A stretch of DNA of 40,516 nucleotides from Pseudomonas viridiflava (GCF_900591205.1 NZ_UUPU01000023.1:1-40516); one strand, 5' to 3'. Shown: positions 1 to 9,137, counted from the first letter of the stretch. Notes: a model not told the origin generated them from the letters alone. Numbers and translations are program-made.

Positions 1-5
1 GGCTG

Positions 6-140
6 TTGTGGCGAGCGGGCTTGCCCGCGTTGGGGCGCGAAGCGGCCCTAACCCAGGCGATGCGGTATAGCCTGACACACCGCAGAGTCAGCTTTTAGGG
101 CTGCTACGCAACCCAACGCGGGCAAGCCCGCTCGCCACAA
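6..140. repeat. REP-type long inverted repeat
   Basis: A 29-base arm at 6-34 (starting ttgtggcgagcgggcttgcc) is exactly reverse-complementary to 112-140, with a 77-base spacer. This is the arrangement of a paired Pseudomonas REP element. It lies just beyond the 3' end of the minus-strand threonate operon, where it could act as a transcription terminator or mRNA stabiliser. Confidence 0.85.
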
Positions 141-229
141 CAAGCCCGCTCGCCATAACAGCCCGTTAGCCACAACAAGCCATCTCATCACAAAAGCCCG
201 TTAGCCATATCAGGCCCGATAGTCACAAA
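124..229. repeat. Degenerate tandem array of an 18-bp REP-derived unit
   Basis: The right REP arm runs into about six head-to-tail copies of a 17-18 base unit related to aagcccgctcgccacaac. They lie at 124-141, 142-159, 160-176, 177-194, 195-211 and 212-229. The first two copies differ at one base; the later ones diverge steadily (cgttagcc, catctcat, cgatagtc). There are no unique spacers, so it is not a CRISPR array. Confidence 0.7.
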
Positions 230-240
230 GCCAGCGCCGC

Positions 241-1023
241 TCAGCGCGCCTTCCAGTCCCGCAGCCACTGTAAGCCGGCCGAGGTGTCACCCCGAGGTCG
301 GTATTCGCAGCCGACCCAACCGTCATAGCCCAACTGGTCCATCAGCTCGAACAGGTAGGCGTAGTTCAGCTCGCCCAGGTCCGGCTCGTGGCGGTCCGGC
401 ACGCCGGCAATCTGGATATGCCCAATGCCGTCGAAATCCCGGCGCAGTTTGGTCGCCAGGTCACCCTCGACGATCTGGCAGTGGTAGCAGTCGAACTGCA
501 CCTTGAGGTTGCTCGCGCCGACTTCCCGGCAGATCGCGTGCGCCTGGTCTTGACGATTAAGGAAGAACCCCGGCATGTCGCGGGTGTTGATCGGTTCCAG
601 CAAGACCGTGACGCCGACCTTGGCCGCTGCGGCGCTGGCGTAGGCCAGGTTCTCCAGGTACACCGCGTGATGACGCTCGCGCAACGACTCCGACGGCAAC
701 AGGCCCGCCATCACATGCACGCGGGCATTGCCCAGCACGCCAGCGTACTCCAGGGCGCGGTCGAAGCCGCTGCGGAATTCGGCCTCACGCCCCGGCAACG
801 TGGCGATGCCGCGCTCCCCCGCCGCCCAATCACCGGGCGGCGCATTGAACAACGCCTGGACCAGGCCGTTGTCGCTCAAGCGCTGCTTGAGGGCCTCGGC
901 GCTGTAGTCGTAGGGGAACAGGTATTCCACCGCGTCAAAGCCATCGGCTTTCGCCGCAGCGAAGCGCTCGAGAAAATCATGTTGCGGGTACAGCATGCTC
1001 AGGTTGGCAGCAAAACGAGGCAT
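241..1023 (-). CDS. otnI: 2-oxo-tetronate isomerase (hydroxypyruvate isomerase-like)
   Basis: This 260-residue protein belongs to the hydroxypyruvate isomerase/xylose isomerase-like TIM-barrel family, which usually runs about 255-265 residues. Family segments are [15 protein letters not shown] around residues 141-155, with the metal-binding Glu, and [10 protein letters not shown] near 174-183. The C-terminal [18 protein letters not shown] is characteristic of Hyi/OtnI. By family knowledge OtnI interconverts 2-oxo- and 3-oxo-tetronate, feeding the kinase OtnK. It is the last gene of the minus-strand ltnD-otnK-otnC-permease-otnI operon, 15 bases after the permease stop. That neighbourhood favours OtnI over a glyoxylate-pathway hydroxypyruvate isomerase. 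It reads through to the REP element. Confidence 0.88.
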   Translation of the reverse strand: MPRFAANLSMLYPQHDFLERFAAAKADGFDAVEYLFPYDYSAEALKQRLSDNGLVQALFNAPPGDWAAGERGIATLPGREAEFRSGFDRALEYAGVLGNARVHVMAGLLPSESLRERHHAVYLENLAYASAAAAKVGVTVLLEPINTRDMPGFFLNRQDQAHAICREVGASNLKVQFDCYHCQIVEGDLATKLRRDFDGIGHIQIAGVPDRHEPDLGELNYAYLFELMDQLGYDGWVGCEYRPRGDTSAGLQWLRDWKAR

Positions 1024-1038
1024 AAAAGCTCCCAGGTA

Positions 1039-2499
1039 TCAGACAAAAGGCCAGATCAGCAGGGTAATCAGGAAACCCAACGTACCGAGCAAGGTGGTGA
1101 TCACCGTCCAGGTGCGCAGACCATCCGCCACATTCAGCCCGGCCAATTTGGTGAAGATCCAGTAACCGGCGTCGTTGATATGCGACATCGCCAGCCCGCC
1201 ACCGCCCATGGCCAGGCACAGCAGCGCCATGTGGTTGGGGGTCAGGTTGAGGGTCACGATCAGCGGGCTGATGATCCCCGCCGTGGTCACCAGGGCCACG
1301 GTGGTGGAACCCTGTACCGCCCGCAGCAGCATGGTCAGCAAAAAGCCCAGGGCCAGCACCGGCAGGCCAGTGGTACGCAGCATGTCGGAGACTACCGCGC
1401 CGATGCCGGTGTCCACCAGCACCTTGCCGAACACCCCGCCTGCGCCGGCGATCAGGATCACCATGGCCACGCCCGGCAAGGCCGAGCCGATCACGTCCGA
1501 GACCTGGCTACGGCTCCAGCCACGGCGCGAGCCCAGCAGCCAGGCGCACAGCAACGTGTCGATCAACAGCGCCACCAGCGGCGCGCCCAGTACGGTCATG
1601 ACCCCACGCAAAGTCGATTCCACCGGCAGCAAGGAGGTGGCCAGGGTGCCCAGCAGGATCAATACGATCGGCAGCAAAATCAGCCCGACGATCAGGCCGA
1701 ACCCCGGCGCAGGCGCTGGCGGCAGCTTGGCGGCGATGGCGCCGGTGGACTCTTCCAGGCCCATAGGCGACTCAGCCACTGCGCTCTGTTGCAGCGCTTG
1801 GTGGTTGCCGTTGGTCCAGGCTTTCAAGTCCTCATTGGTTACATGCGGGCCATAGACTTCGGCGCGGATATCGTCGGTCATCGGGTAGAAGCGCCGGGTC
1901 ATGCGCCCCGCCACGCGGTAGCCGATGTAGCACAGCAACGCGGTGATCGGCAGGCCGAACATCAGCACCCGGCCCAGGTCTGCGCCCAGTTGGCTGGCAG
2001 CGGCCACAGCGCCCGGATGGGGCGGCAGGAAGGCATGCACGGTGAGCAGCGCCGCACACATCGGCAATGCGAACACCAACAGCGGCTTGCGCGCCCGACG
2101 TGCCACGCCGTACGCCAGCGGCATCAGGATAATCACCCCGACCTCGAAGAATACCGGCACACCGATGATGAACCCGGCGATGGTCAGCGCCAGCGGCGTA
2201 CGCCGGTTGCCGAAGCGCTCGATCAGCGACTTGGCCAGGGCCTCGGCACCGCCGGACAGCTCGATGATCCGTCCGATCATCGCGCCCAGGGCAATGATGA
2301 TCGCGATATGGCCGAGGGTCTTGCCCATGCCGCCTTCAATCGTCGCCACCAGATCCGCCGGCTTCACCCCGGCCACCAGCGCCACCACAATACTGACCAG
2401 CATCAGCGCCACAAACGGCTGGAATTTGTACTTGAGGACGAGCAACAGCAGCAGCGCGATACCCGCGCCGGCGGTCAACATCAAAATCAGTGGGCTCAT
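1039..2499 (-). CDS. GntP-family gluconate/sugar-acid:H+ permease
   Basis: This is a very hydrophobic 486-residue inner-membrane protein of the GntP family, with many transmembrane segments. The N-terminus begins MSPLILMLTAGAGIALLLLL, and GVPVFFEVGVIILMPLAYG and PPHPGAVAAASQLGADLG are GntP-type sequences. I chose the ATG at 2499 over the upstream in-frame ATG at 2556 because the protein then starts at the usual GntP N-terminus and an AGGA lies about 12 bases upstream. Its place inside a threonate/tetronate operon suggests uptake of L-threonate or a related four-carbon acid; the substrate is inferred. The 97 bases between it and otnC hold no gene that I see. Confidence 0.88.
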   Translation of the reverse strand: MSPLILMLTAGAGIALLLLLVLKYKFQPFVALMLVSIVVALVAGVKPADLVATIEGGMGKTLGHIAIIIALGAMIGRIIELSGGAEALAKSLIERFGNRRTPLALTIAGFIIGVPVFFEVGVIILMPLAYGVARRARKPLLVFALPMCAALLTVHAFLPPHPGAVAAASQLGADLGRVLMFGLPITALLCYIGYRVAGRMTRRFYPMTDDIRAEVYGPHVTNEDLKAWTNGNHQALQQSAVAESPMGLEESTGAIAAKLPPAPAPGFGLIVGLILLPIVLILLGTLATSLLPVESTLRGVMTVLGAPLVALLIDTLLCAWLLGSRRGWSRSQVSDVIGSALPGVAMVILIAGAGGVFGKVLVDTGIGAVVSDMLRTTGLPVLALGFLLTMLLRAVQGSTTVALVTTAGIISPLIVTLNLTPNHMALLCLAMGGGGLAMSHINDAGYWIFTKLAGLNVADGLRTWTVITTLLGTLGFLITLLIWPFV

Positions 2500-2596
2500 T
2501 CGAGAATGTCCTGTTGTTATTGTTTTTTTACGCAAGCCGGGTCCGTCGAGCGTCAAACCAGGCGCTCGGGCAGCACTTGCAGTGTCGTCTTACGGG

Positions 2597-3241
2597 TTAC
2601 CAGTGCGCGCCGAACGTCTCGCGCAATTCATCCAATGCGGCCTGGTCCAACGGCGCAGGCCGGGGGTTGCTCATCAACCAGAGCCGGGCGGTTTCCTCCA
2701 GTTCTTCCAGGGCGTAGCTGGCCTTGGCCACCGAGCTTTCCCAGACCACCGGGCCCAGGCGTTCCAGCATCACACCGCGCACGCTGTTGGCCAGTTGCGC
2801 GACTTGTTCGGCGACCTTGGGCGAACCCGGACGCTGGTAGCCGATCAGTGGAATGTGCCCGACCTTCATCACCTGATAAGGCGTGAGCGGCGGCAAGATA
2901 TCGTCCGCCCGCCACACCCCGGCCAGGGTCAGCGCCACCAGGTGGGTGGAATGCGTGTGCACTACACCGCCGACATTCGGGTTGCGGTCGTACACCTGGC
3001 GATGCAGCGCCAGGGTTTTGGACGGTTTGTCGCCGGACACCCACTCCCCTTGCAGATTGACCTTGGCAATGGACGCAGGCGCCAGGCGCCCCAGGCAAAC
3101 GTCGGTGGGCGTGATCAACCAACCATCATCGAGGCGCGCACTGATGTTGCCCGCACTGCCGACGGTGTAGCCGCGTTGGTACAGGCTGCGGCCGACATCG
3201 CAAATCTCTTCGCGCAGGGCCTGCTCATCGGCGCCGCTCAT
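2597..3241 (-). CDS. otnC: 3-oxo-tetronate 4-phosphate decarboxylase (class II aldolase/adducin family)
   Basis: This 214-residue protein is of the class II aldolase/adducin family. GSAGNISAR at residues 28-36 is the phosphate-binding region. VVHTHSTH at 93-100 carries the metal-binding HxH pair (His95, His97). Family knowledge: OtnC decarboxylates 3-oxo-tetronate 4-phosphate to dihydroxyacetone phosphate and CO2. The start overlaps the end of otnK by four bases (ATGA), so translation is probably coupled to the kinase that makes its substrate. Length and context match OtnC better than L-fuculose-phosphate aldolase. Confidence 0.9.
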   Translation of the reverse strand: MSGADEQALREEICDVGRSLYQRGYTVGSAGNISARLDDGWLITPTDVCLGRLAPASIAKVNLQGEWVSGDKPSKTLALHRQVYDRNPNVGGVVHTHSTHLVALTLAGVWRADDILPPLTPYQVMKVGHIPLIGYQRPGSPKVAEQVAQLANSVRGVMLERLGPVVWESSVAKASYALEELEETARLWLMSNPRPAPLDQAALDELRETFGAHW

Positions 3242-4530
3242 TGGGCACCTCCGGCCAGCTGCGCAAGGGCTTTGGCGAAGAAGTCGCGGCCACCGAAGTT
3301 GCCCGATTTCAGGGCCAACGCCAGAGGTTCGTCACCACTGCTGACCGTGGCCGGCACGCCAGGGTCAATTTGCGCGCCGATCTGCAGCAGGTTCACGCCG
3401 AGGGCCTTGACCACCGCCCCGGACGTTTCCCCGCCGGCAATCACAAAGCGTCGCACGCCCTGCTGACGCAAGCCGGCAGCAATCGCGCCCAAGGCGTTCT
3501 CCACCAGCGCCCCGGCGTGCTCGACACCCAGTTGTTGTTGCACCGCCTTGACCTCGGCCGGGGTGCTGGTGGCGTAAATCAGTACCGTGCTCGCACTGCC
3601 TTGGGCAAAGGCCAGCGCCTGGGCCACCAGCGGTTCACCGGCCGCCAGGGCCAATGGGTCGAGACGCAGCGCCGGGCGCCCTGCCTCGCACCAGGCCGCA
3701 ACCTGACCGAGAGTCGCCACCGACGCGCTGCCGGCCAGCACCACTTCACCCCCACGGATGACAGGCAGTGCCGCCGCATCAAAGTCGCGCAACTTGCCGG
3801 CGCGGCGAAAATTCCCCGGCAGCCCCAAGGCCAGGCCCGAGCCACCGGTCAGCAGGGGCAAGTCGGCACAGGCGCTGCCCAGGGTGTAGAGGTCCTGGTC
3901 CGACAGCGCGTCGGCAATCGCAATGCCCACGCCGTGCTCGCGCAGTTCGGCGATCTTTGCGCGTGTCGCTTCAACACCGGCGGCGATGCTGTCGTAGCGC
4001 AGCAAACCGACCGGCAATGCGGTCTGGCTTTGCAACACGCGCACCAGGTTGGCGTCGCCCATGGGTGTCAGGGGGTGATTTTGCATGCCGGATTCGTTGA
4101 GCAACTGGTCCTGCACAAACAGGTGTCCACGGAAAATCGTCCGACCATTCTCCGGGAACGCCGGGCAGGCCAGGGTAAAATCGCTGCCCAACGCCTTGAG
4201 CAAGGCTTCGCTGACCTGGCCGATATTGCCCGCGGCGGTGGAGTCGAAGGTCGAGCAATATTTAAAGAAGATTTGCTCGCAGCCCTGCTCGCGCAGCCAG
4301 TCCAGTGCCGCCAGGGATTCCTCGACAGCCTCAGCAGCCGGGGTGGTGCGCGATTTGAGCGCGATGACAATCGCGTCCGCATCCAGCCCTGCCGCCACTT
4401 CGTGGCTGGGGATGCCAATGCTTTGCACGGTGCGCATGCCGCCGCGTACCAGCATGTTGGCAAGGTCGGTGGCGCCGGTGAAATCGTCGGCGATGCAGCC
4501 CAGCAGCGGGCGCGTGGTGGGGTTAGTCAT
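3238..4530 (-). CDS. otnK: 3-oxo-tetronate kinase (four-carbon acid sugar kinase)
   Basis: This 430-residue protein is of the four-carbon acid sugar kinase family (formerly DUF1537). The N-terminal substrate domain opens with GCIADDFTGATDLANMLV (about residues 11-28). The C-terminal nucleotide domain carries FVIAGGETSGAVVKALG (about 365-381). It phosphorylates 3-oxo-tetronate with ATP, between LtnD and OtnC in the threonate pathway. It starts 10 bases after the ltnD stop and overlaps otnC by four bases, so these genes are almost certainly one transcript. Confidence 0.92.
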   Translation of the reverse strand: MTNPTTRPLLGCIADDFTGATDLANMLVRGGMRTVQSIGIPSHEVAAGLDADAIVIALKSRTTPAAEAVEESLAALDWLREQGCEQIFFKYCSTFDSTAAGNIGQVSEALLKALGSDFTLACPAFPENGRTIFRGHLFVQDQLLNESGMQNHPLTPMGDANLVRVLQSQTALPVGLLRYDSIAAGVEATRAKIAELREHGVGIAIADALSDQDLYTLGSACADLPLLTGGSGLALGLPGNFRRAGKLRDFDAAALPVIRGGEVVLAGSASVATLGQVAAWCEAGRPALRLDPLALAAGEPLVAQALAFAQGSASTVLIYATSTPAEVKAVQQQLGVEHAGALVENALGAIAAGLRQQGVRRFVIAGGETSGAVVKALGVNLLQIGAQIDPGVPATVSSGDEPLALALKSGNFGGRDFFAKALAQLAGGAQ

Positions 4531-4540
4531 AAAGCGTTCC

Positions 4541-5446
4541 TTACACAGGCTCAGGCTTGGCGGTCGGCAGGTCGATGCCCGGGAAAATCTTGATCACCGC
4601 CGAGTCATCCTCGCGGCCAAAACCGGCGCTGGAAGCTTGCATGAACATCTGGTGCGCAGTGGCCGACAACGGCAGCGGGAATTTGCTCGCACGCGCGGTA
4701 TCCAGCACCAGGCCCAGGTCCTTGACGAAAATATCCACCGCCGACAGCGGCGTGTAATCGGCCTTTAGAATGTGCGGCACGCGGTTTTCGAACATCCAGG
4801 AATTGCCGGCGCTGTGGGTGATCACCTCGTACAAGGCATCGGCGTCCACCCCTTCACGCAGGCCCAGGGCCATGGCTTCGGCGGAGGCCGCGATATGAAC
4901 GCCGGCGAGCAGTTGGTTGATGATTTTGACTTTCGAACCCAGCCCATGCACGTCGCCCAGGCGATAGACCTTGCCCGCCATACCGGCCAATACAGCCTCG
5001 GCCTTGGCGTAGGCGGCTTGCGGGCCGGAGGTCATCATGGTCATTTCGCCGGCAGCCGCCTTGGCCGCGCCACCGGAGATCGGCGCATCCAGATACAGCA
5101 GACCCTGCTCGGCCAGGCGCTGGCCCAGGTCCACGGCGTAGGTCGGCGCCACGGTGGCGCAGCCGATAACCAGGCTGCCGGGACGCAGTGCGCCAGCCGC
5201 GCCACCGTCACCGAACAATACGGTTTCGGTCTGCTCGGCATTGACCACCACAGTGATGATCACATCACACGCATCGGCCATCAGCGCCGGTGACGCGCAC
5301 GCCACCCCGCCTTCGCCAGCGAACTGCTGGGTAACGGCATCGCGCACATCACAGGCATGCACATTAAAGCCTGCACGCAACAACGAGCGGGCAATGCCCA
5401 GCCCCATCGCGCCCAGACCAATTACACCGACATTCTTATTATTCAT
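4541..5446 (-). CDS. ltnD: L-threonate dehydrogenase (beta-hydroxyacid dehydrogenase family)
   Basis: This 301-residue protein is of the 3-hydroxyisobutyrate dehydrogenase family. The Rossmann motif GLGAMGLGIA is at residues 10-19, the substrate loop DAPISGGAAKA at 120-130, and the KxxN catalytic region at Lys174-Asn177 (SKVKIINQLLAG). It would oxidise L-threonate to 2-oxo-tetronate with NAD+, the first step of the operon. It is the first gene of the operon, with a GGAG ribosome site upstream. D-threonate or glycerate dehydrogenase are alternatives, but otnK, otnC and otnI favour LtnD. The 251-base divergent region to 5698 contains a large palindrome that could affect this promoter. Confidence 0.88.
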   Translation of the reverse strand: MNNKNVGVIGLGAMGLGIARSLLRAGFNVHACDVRDAVTQQFAGEGGVACASPALMADACDVIITVVVNAEQTETVLFGDGGAAGALRPGSLVIGCATVAPTYAVDLGQRLAEQGLLYLDAPISGGAAKAAAGEMTMMTSGPQAAYAKAEAVLAGMAGKVYRLGDVHGLGSKVKIINQLLAGVHIAASAEAMALGLREGVDADALYEVITHSAGNSWMFENRVPHILKADYTPLSAVDIFVKDLGLVLDTARASKFPLPLSATAHQMFMQASSAGFGREDDSAVIKIFPGIDLPTAKPEPV

Positions 5447-5640
5447 GGGGTACTCCAGGGGAAAACGGCGGCTGACGCCTCACCGGCGAGCCGCGTTGGA
5501 ATTGCAGTCGATCATCCACCAATGAACGGATTATGTGAAGTATTTTTTCTATTTAACATTTATTAACACCCGCAAAACAAAATTCGCGTCCGACACCCTT
5601 TGTCGCGTCGCCCCTGCGAACTTATTTCCAACTCTTGTGC

Positions 5641-5672
5641 TTTGCGTATTATGGTATACCATCATACGCAAA
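5641..5672. promoter_or_regulatory. 32-bp near-perfect palindromic operator
   Basis: The sequence tttgcgtat-t-atggtataccat-c-atacgcaaa is an inverted repeat over 32 bases with one mismatched pair (5650/5663). The core TGGTATACCA fits the GTATAC-centred operators of GntR/FCD regulators. It ends 25 bases before the ATG at 5698, in the divergent region with ltnD. Related sites occur at 11034-11053 and 12223-12242. The predicted ligand is the GntR protein encoded at 9259-10011; that assignment is inference. Confidence 0.75.
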
Positions 5673-5697
5673 CCACCCTCGTCAGACGGAGCAGCTC

Positions 5698-6288
5698 ATG
5701 AGTTTCGAAATCCGCAAGATCGTCAGCTACGTAGAAGAAACCTTTATCGAAGGCGGCAAAGCCTCCGACACCCCGGTAAAAATGGTCGGCCTGGCCGTGG
5801 TCCTGAAGAACCCTTGGCTGGGCCGTGGGTTCGTCGAAGACTTGAAACCGGAGATCCGCGCCAATTGCTCCGACCTCGGTGCGCTGATGGTCGAGCGCCT
5901 GGTGGGCATCATTGGCGGCGCCGAGAACATCGAGGCGTATGGCAAGGCCGCTGTGGTCGGCGCCGACGGCGAGATTGAACACGCGAGCGCGATCATCCAT
6001 ACCCTGCGCTTCGGCAATCACTACCGTGAAGCGGTCAAAGCCAAGAGCTACCTGAGCTTTACCAACAAGCGCGGCGGCCCTGGCACCTCGATCCAGGTCC
6101 CGATGATGCACAAGGACGACGAGGGCCTGCGTTCGCACTACATCACCCTGGAAATGCAGATCGAAGATTCGCCGCGTGCCGACGAAATCGTCGTAGTGCT
6201 GGGTTGTGCCGATGGCGGCCGCCTGCACCCACGCATCGGCAACCGTTACATCGACCTGGAAGAGCTGGCGGCTGAAAAAGCCCAGTAA
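5698..6288 (+). CDS. DUF1185 'amino acid synthesis' family protein
   Basis: This 196-residue protein begins MSFEIRKIVSYVEETFIEGG. It has GRGFVEDLKPEIRANCSDLG near residues 42-61, GNHYREAVKAKSYLSFTNKR near 104-123 and a Gly/Asp-rich C-terminus (LGCADGGRLHPRIGNRYID). These are hallmarks of Pfam PF06684 (DUF1185). Structures in the family show a chorismate-mutase-like fold, but the reaction is not established. It is the first gene of the plus-strand unit with the hydrolase, aldehyde dehydrogenase and flavin reductase. A GGAG ribosome site precedes the ATG. The context points to a catabolic role. Confidence 0.85.
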   Translation: MSFEIRKIVSYVEETFIEGGKASDTPVKMVGLAVVLKNPWLGRGFVEDLKPEIRANCSDLGALMVERLVGIIGGAENIEAYGKAAVVGADGEIEHASAIIHTLRFGNHYREAVKAKSYLSFTNKRGGPGTSIQVPMMHKDDEGLRSHYITLEMQIEDSPRADEIVVVLGCADGGRLHPRIGNRYIDLEELAAEKAQ

Positions 6289-6327
6289 GCAAGATCAGCC
6301 ATAACAAAAAGCATGCAGGAGCGCTCC

Positions 6328-7161
6328 ATGATTCGGCTCACCGCTGAACGCACCCCGGCTGGCACCAGTTATCTGGCGACCGGCAAAGGCCAGCCTGTGG
6401 TTTTGATCCACGGCGTGGGCCTGAATAAAGAAATGTGGGGCGGGCAAGTCGTTGGCCTGGCCACGAATTACCGCGTGATCACCTACGACATGCTCGGTCA
6501 TGGCGCAAGCCCGCGCCCGGCCGCCGGCACGCCGCTGCTGGGTTATGCCGACCAGTTGCTGGAACTGCTCGACCACCTGCAACTGCCTCACGCCACGGTG
6601 ATCGGCTTTTCCATGGGCGGCCTGGTAGCGCGGGCGTTTGCCTTGCATTACCCCGAACGCCTGCAAAGCCTGGTGGTGCTCAACAGTGTATTCAACCGCA
6701 GCCCTGAACAGCGCGCCGGGGTGATCGCACGCACCGCCCAGGCTGCCGAGCATGGCCCGGATGCGAATGCCGAAGCCGCGCTGTCGCGTTGGTTCAGCCG
6801 CGAATACCAGGCAGCCAATCCGGCACAAATCGCCGCACTGCGTGAAACCCTGGCGGGTAACGACCCCCAGGGCTACCTCACCACGTATGAGCTGTTCGCG
6901 ACCCAGGACATGTACCGCGCCGACGATCTCAAGGGCCTGCGCGTACCCACCCTGGTCGCCACCGGCGAACTCGACCCAGGCTCGACCCCGGAAATGGCCC
7001 GGCAACTGGCCGATCGCATTCCCGGCGCGACCGTTGCGGTGCTGGCCGAGCAACGGCATATGATGCCGGTAGAATCGCCACGCCTGGTCAACCAACTGCT
7101 GCTGGGGTTTCTTGACACGGTGTACGCCCAAAACAATCCAATAAAGGGGATCGTTGCATGA
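6328..7161 (+). CDS. Alpha/beta-fold hydrolase
   Basis: This is a 277-residue serine hydrolase. The oxyanion motif HGVGL is at 28-32 and the nucleophile elbow GFSMGG has Ser95. Asp216 (TGELDPG) and His244 (EQRHMMP) complete the probable triad. I placed the start at 6328 rather than the in-frame ATG at 6313 because AGGAG lies at 6317-6321, inside the longer reading, correctly spaced for the second ATG. The gene overlaps the aldehyde dehydrogenase by four bases. Size and neighbours recall RutD and ring-cleavage-product hydrolases; the substrate is unknown. Confidence 0.87.
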   Translation: MIRLTAERTPAGTSYLATGKGQPVVLIHGVGLNKEMWGGQVVGLATNYRVITYDMLGHGASPRPAAGTPLLGYADQLLELLDHLQLPHATVIGFSMGGLVARAFALHYPERLQSLVVLNSVFNRSPEQRAGVIARTAQAAEHGPDANAEAALSRWFSREYQAANPAQIAALRETLAGNDPQGYLTTYELFATQDMYRADDLKGLRVPTLVATGELDPGSTPEMARQLADRIPGATVAVLAEQRHMMPVESPRLVNQLLLGFLDTVYAQNNPIKGIVA

Positions 7162-8639
7162 CACTCGCACGCTTCCAGATGTGCATCGGCGGTGAATGGG
7201 TCGATGCCCTGTCCGGCAAGACTTTCGACAGCCTCAACCCGGCCCTGGCCGAACCCTGGGCGCAACTGCCCGACGCCGACGAAGCGGATGTGGAGCGTGC
7301 CGTGCAGGCCGCCCAAAACGCTTTCGACAGCCCGGCTTGGCGGGGCCTCACCGCCACGGCGCGGGGCAAGTTGCTGCGTCGCCTGGGTGACCTGATCGCC
7401 GAAAACAAGGAGCAATTGGCCCAGCTGGAAAGCCGCGACAACGGCAAGCTGATCCGCGAAACCCGTGGCCAGGTCAGTTACCTGCCCGAGTTCTTCCACT
7501 ACACCGCTGGCCTGGCCGACAAGCTCGAAGGCGGCACACTGCCCCTCGACAAGCCGGACCTGTTCGCCTACACCGTGCACGAAGCCATGGGCGTGGTCGC
7601 CGCAATCATTCCGTGGAACAGCCCGCTGTACCTCACCGCGATCAAACTCGCGCCGGCCCTGGCGGCGGGCAACACCATCGTGATCAAACCGTCTGAACAC
7701 GCCTCGGCGACCATCCTTGAACTGGCGCGCCTGGCCCTCCAAGCCGGCATTCCACCCGGTGTGGTCAACGTGGTCACCGGCTACGGCCCCAGCACCGGCG
7801 CCGCCCTCACCCGCCACCCGCTGGTGCGCAAAATCGCCTTTACCGGCGGCGCGGCCACGGCTCGGCATGTAGTGCGCAGCAGCGCGGAGAATTTCGCCAA
7901 GCTGTCCCTGGAACTGGGCGGCAAGTCACCGAATATCATTTTTGCCGACGCCGACCTCGACAGCGCCATCAACGGCGCAATCGCCGGGATCTATGCGGCA
8001 TCCGGGCAAAGCTGCGTTTCCGGCTCGCGCCTGCTGGTGCAGGAGGAGATCTACGAGGAATTCGTCGAGCGCCTGGTGGAACGCGCCCAGCGTATCCGCA
8101 TCGGCAACCCACAGGATGACGCCAGCGAGATGGGCCCCATGGCCACCGCTCAGCAACTGGCCGTGGTCGAGGGCCTGGTGGCCGATGCCATCGCCGAAGG
8201 CGCACGCCTGCGCACCGGTGGCAAGCGCCCGCCAAACCTCGGAGAAGGCTGGTTCTATGAACCGACGCTGTTCGAGTGCGATCGCAACTCGATGAAGATC
8301 ATGCAGGAAGAAGTGTTCGGCCCGGTAGCCTCGGTCATCCGCTTCAAAGATGAAGCCCAAGCGCTGGCCATCGCCAACGACTCGCAGTTCGGCCTCGCCG
8401 CCGGCATCTGGACCCGCGACCTCGGCCGCGCCCACCGCCTGGCCCGGGACGTGCGCTCGGGGATCATCTGGGTCAACACCTACCGCGCCGTCTCGGCCAT
8501 GGCGCCTATCGGCGGCTTCAAGAACAGCGGCTACGGACGCGAAAGCGGCATCGACTCGGTGCTGGCCTACACCGAGCTGAAAACGGTGTGGATCAACCTC
8601 TCCCAGGCGCCCATGCCTGATCCTTTTGTGATGCGTTAA
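7158..8639 (+). CDS. NAD(P)+-dependent aldehyde dehydrogenase
   Basis: This 493-residue protein is of the aldehyde dehydrogenase superfamily. IPWNSP at 151-156 has the oxyanion Asn154, and LELGGKSPN at 251-259 has the general base Glu252. SGQSCVSGSRL around 282-292 contains the catalytic Cys286. FTGGAATARHV at 228-238 is the cofactor loop, normally FTGS, here with Gly for Ser. Its ATG overlaps the hydrolase stop (ATGA), which implies translational coupling. It probably oxidises an aldehyde released in the same unknown pathway. Confidence 0.9.
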   Translation: MTLARFQMCIGGEWVDALSGKTFDSLNPALAEPWAQLPDADEADVERAVQAAQNAFDSPAWRGLTATARGKLLRRLGDLIAENKEQLAQLESRDNGKLIRETRGQVSYLPEFFHYTAGLADKLEGGTLPLDKPDLFAYTVHEAMGVVAAIIPWNSPLYLTAIKLAPALAAGNTIVIKPSEHASATILELARLALQAGIPPGVVNVVTGYGPSTGAALTRHPLVRKIAFTGGAATARHVVRSSAENFAKLSLELGGKSPNIIFADADLDSAINGAIAGIYAASGQSCVSGSRLLVQEEIYEEFVERLVERAQRIRIGNPQDDASEMGPMATAQQLAVVEGLVADAIAEGARLRTGGKRPPNLGEGWFYEPTLFECDRNSMKIMQEEVFGPVASVIRFKDEAQALAIANDSQFGLAAGIWTRDLGRAHRLARDVRSGIIWVNTYRAVSAMAPIGGFKNSGYGRESGIDSVLAYTELKTVWINLSQAPMPDPFVMR

Positions 8640-8651
8640 GAGACCCCGACC

Positions 8652-9137
8652 ATGATCGAACCCGGCATTTACAAAGACGTGATGAGCTCATTCCCCTCCG
8701 GCGTCACGGTGGTCACCACCCTCGACCCGGACGGCGGCATCGTCGGCATCACCGCCAGCGCGTTCAGCGCGCTGTCGATCGACCCGGCCCTGGTGCTGTT
8801 CTGCCCCAACTATGCGTCGGACACCTACCCGATCCTGCGCGACAGCAAGCGCTTCGCGATTCATTTGCTGTCGGCCGAGCAAACCGCCGAGGCGTACGCG
8901 TTCGCCGGCAAAGGCAAGGACAAGGCCAAGGGCATCGAGTGGCACTTGAGCGAACTGGGTAACCCGCTGCTGGCCAAGGCCACGGCAATTATCGAGTGCG
9001 AACTGTGGCGCGAATACGACGGCGGCGATCATGCGATCATCGTGGGCGCGGTGAAAAACCTGATCCTGCCTGCGCAGCCGGTCACGCCGATGATCTACCA
9101 CAAGGGCAAGCTGGGCCCTTTGCCCACCCTGGCCTGA
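8652..9137 (+). CDS. Flavin reductase family protein (HpaC/RutF-like)
   Basis: This 161-residue protein has the split-barrel flavin reductase pattern. SSFPSGVTVVTT at residues 12-23, GITASAFSALSIDPALVLFC near 32-51 and RFAIHLLSAEQ near 67-77 match HpaC, RutF and similar enzymes. Such proteins supply reduced FMN or FAD to two-component monooxygenases. No flavin monooxygenase partner is present in the cluster or elsewhere in the window. It lies 12 bases after the aldehyde dehydrogenase and is probably the last gene of that unit. The 121 bases to the GntR gene show no further gene. Confidence 0.87.
   Translation: MIEPGIYKDVMSSFPSGVTVVTTLDPDGGIVGITASAFSALSIDPALVLFCPNYASDTYPILRDSKRFAIHLLSAEQTAEAYAFAGKGKDKAKGIEWHLSELGNPLLAKATAIIECELWREYDGGDHAIIVGAVKNLILPAQPVTPMIYHKGKLGPLPTLA

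Noticed and set aside
124..229. Possible CRISPR array
   Set aside because: Units are directly adjacent, without unique spacers, and derive from the REP arm; no cas genes are present.
388..2886. An 832-codon open frame on the plus strand, antisense to the threonate operon
   Set aside because: It overlaps otnI, the permease and otnC, its product is Gln/His/Arg-rich low-complexity sequence with no family features, and it is a high-GC antisense artefact.
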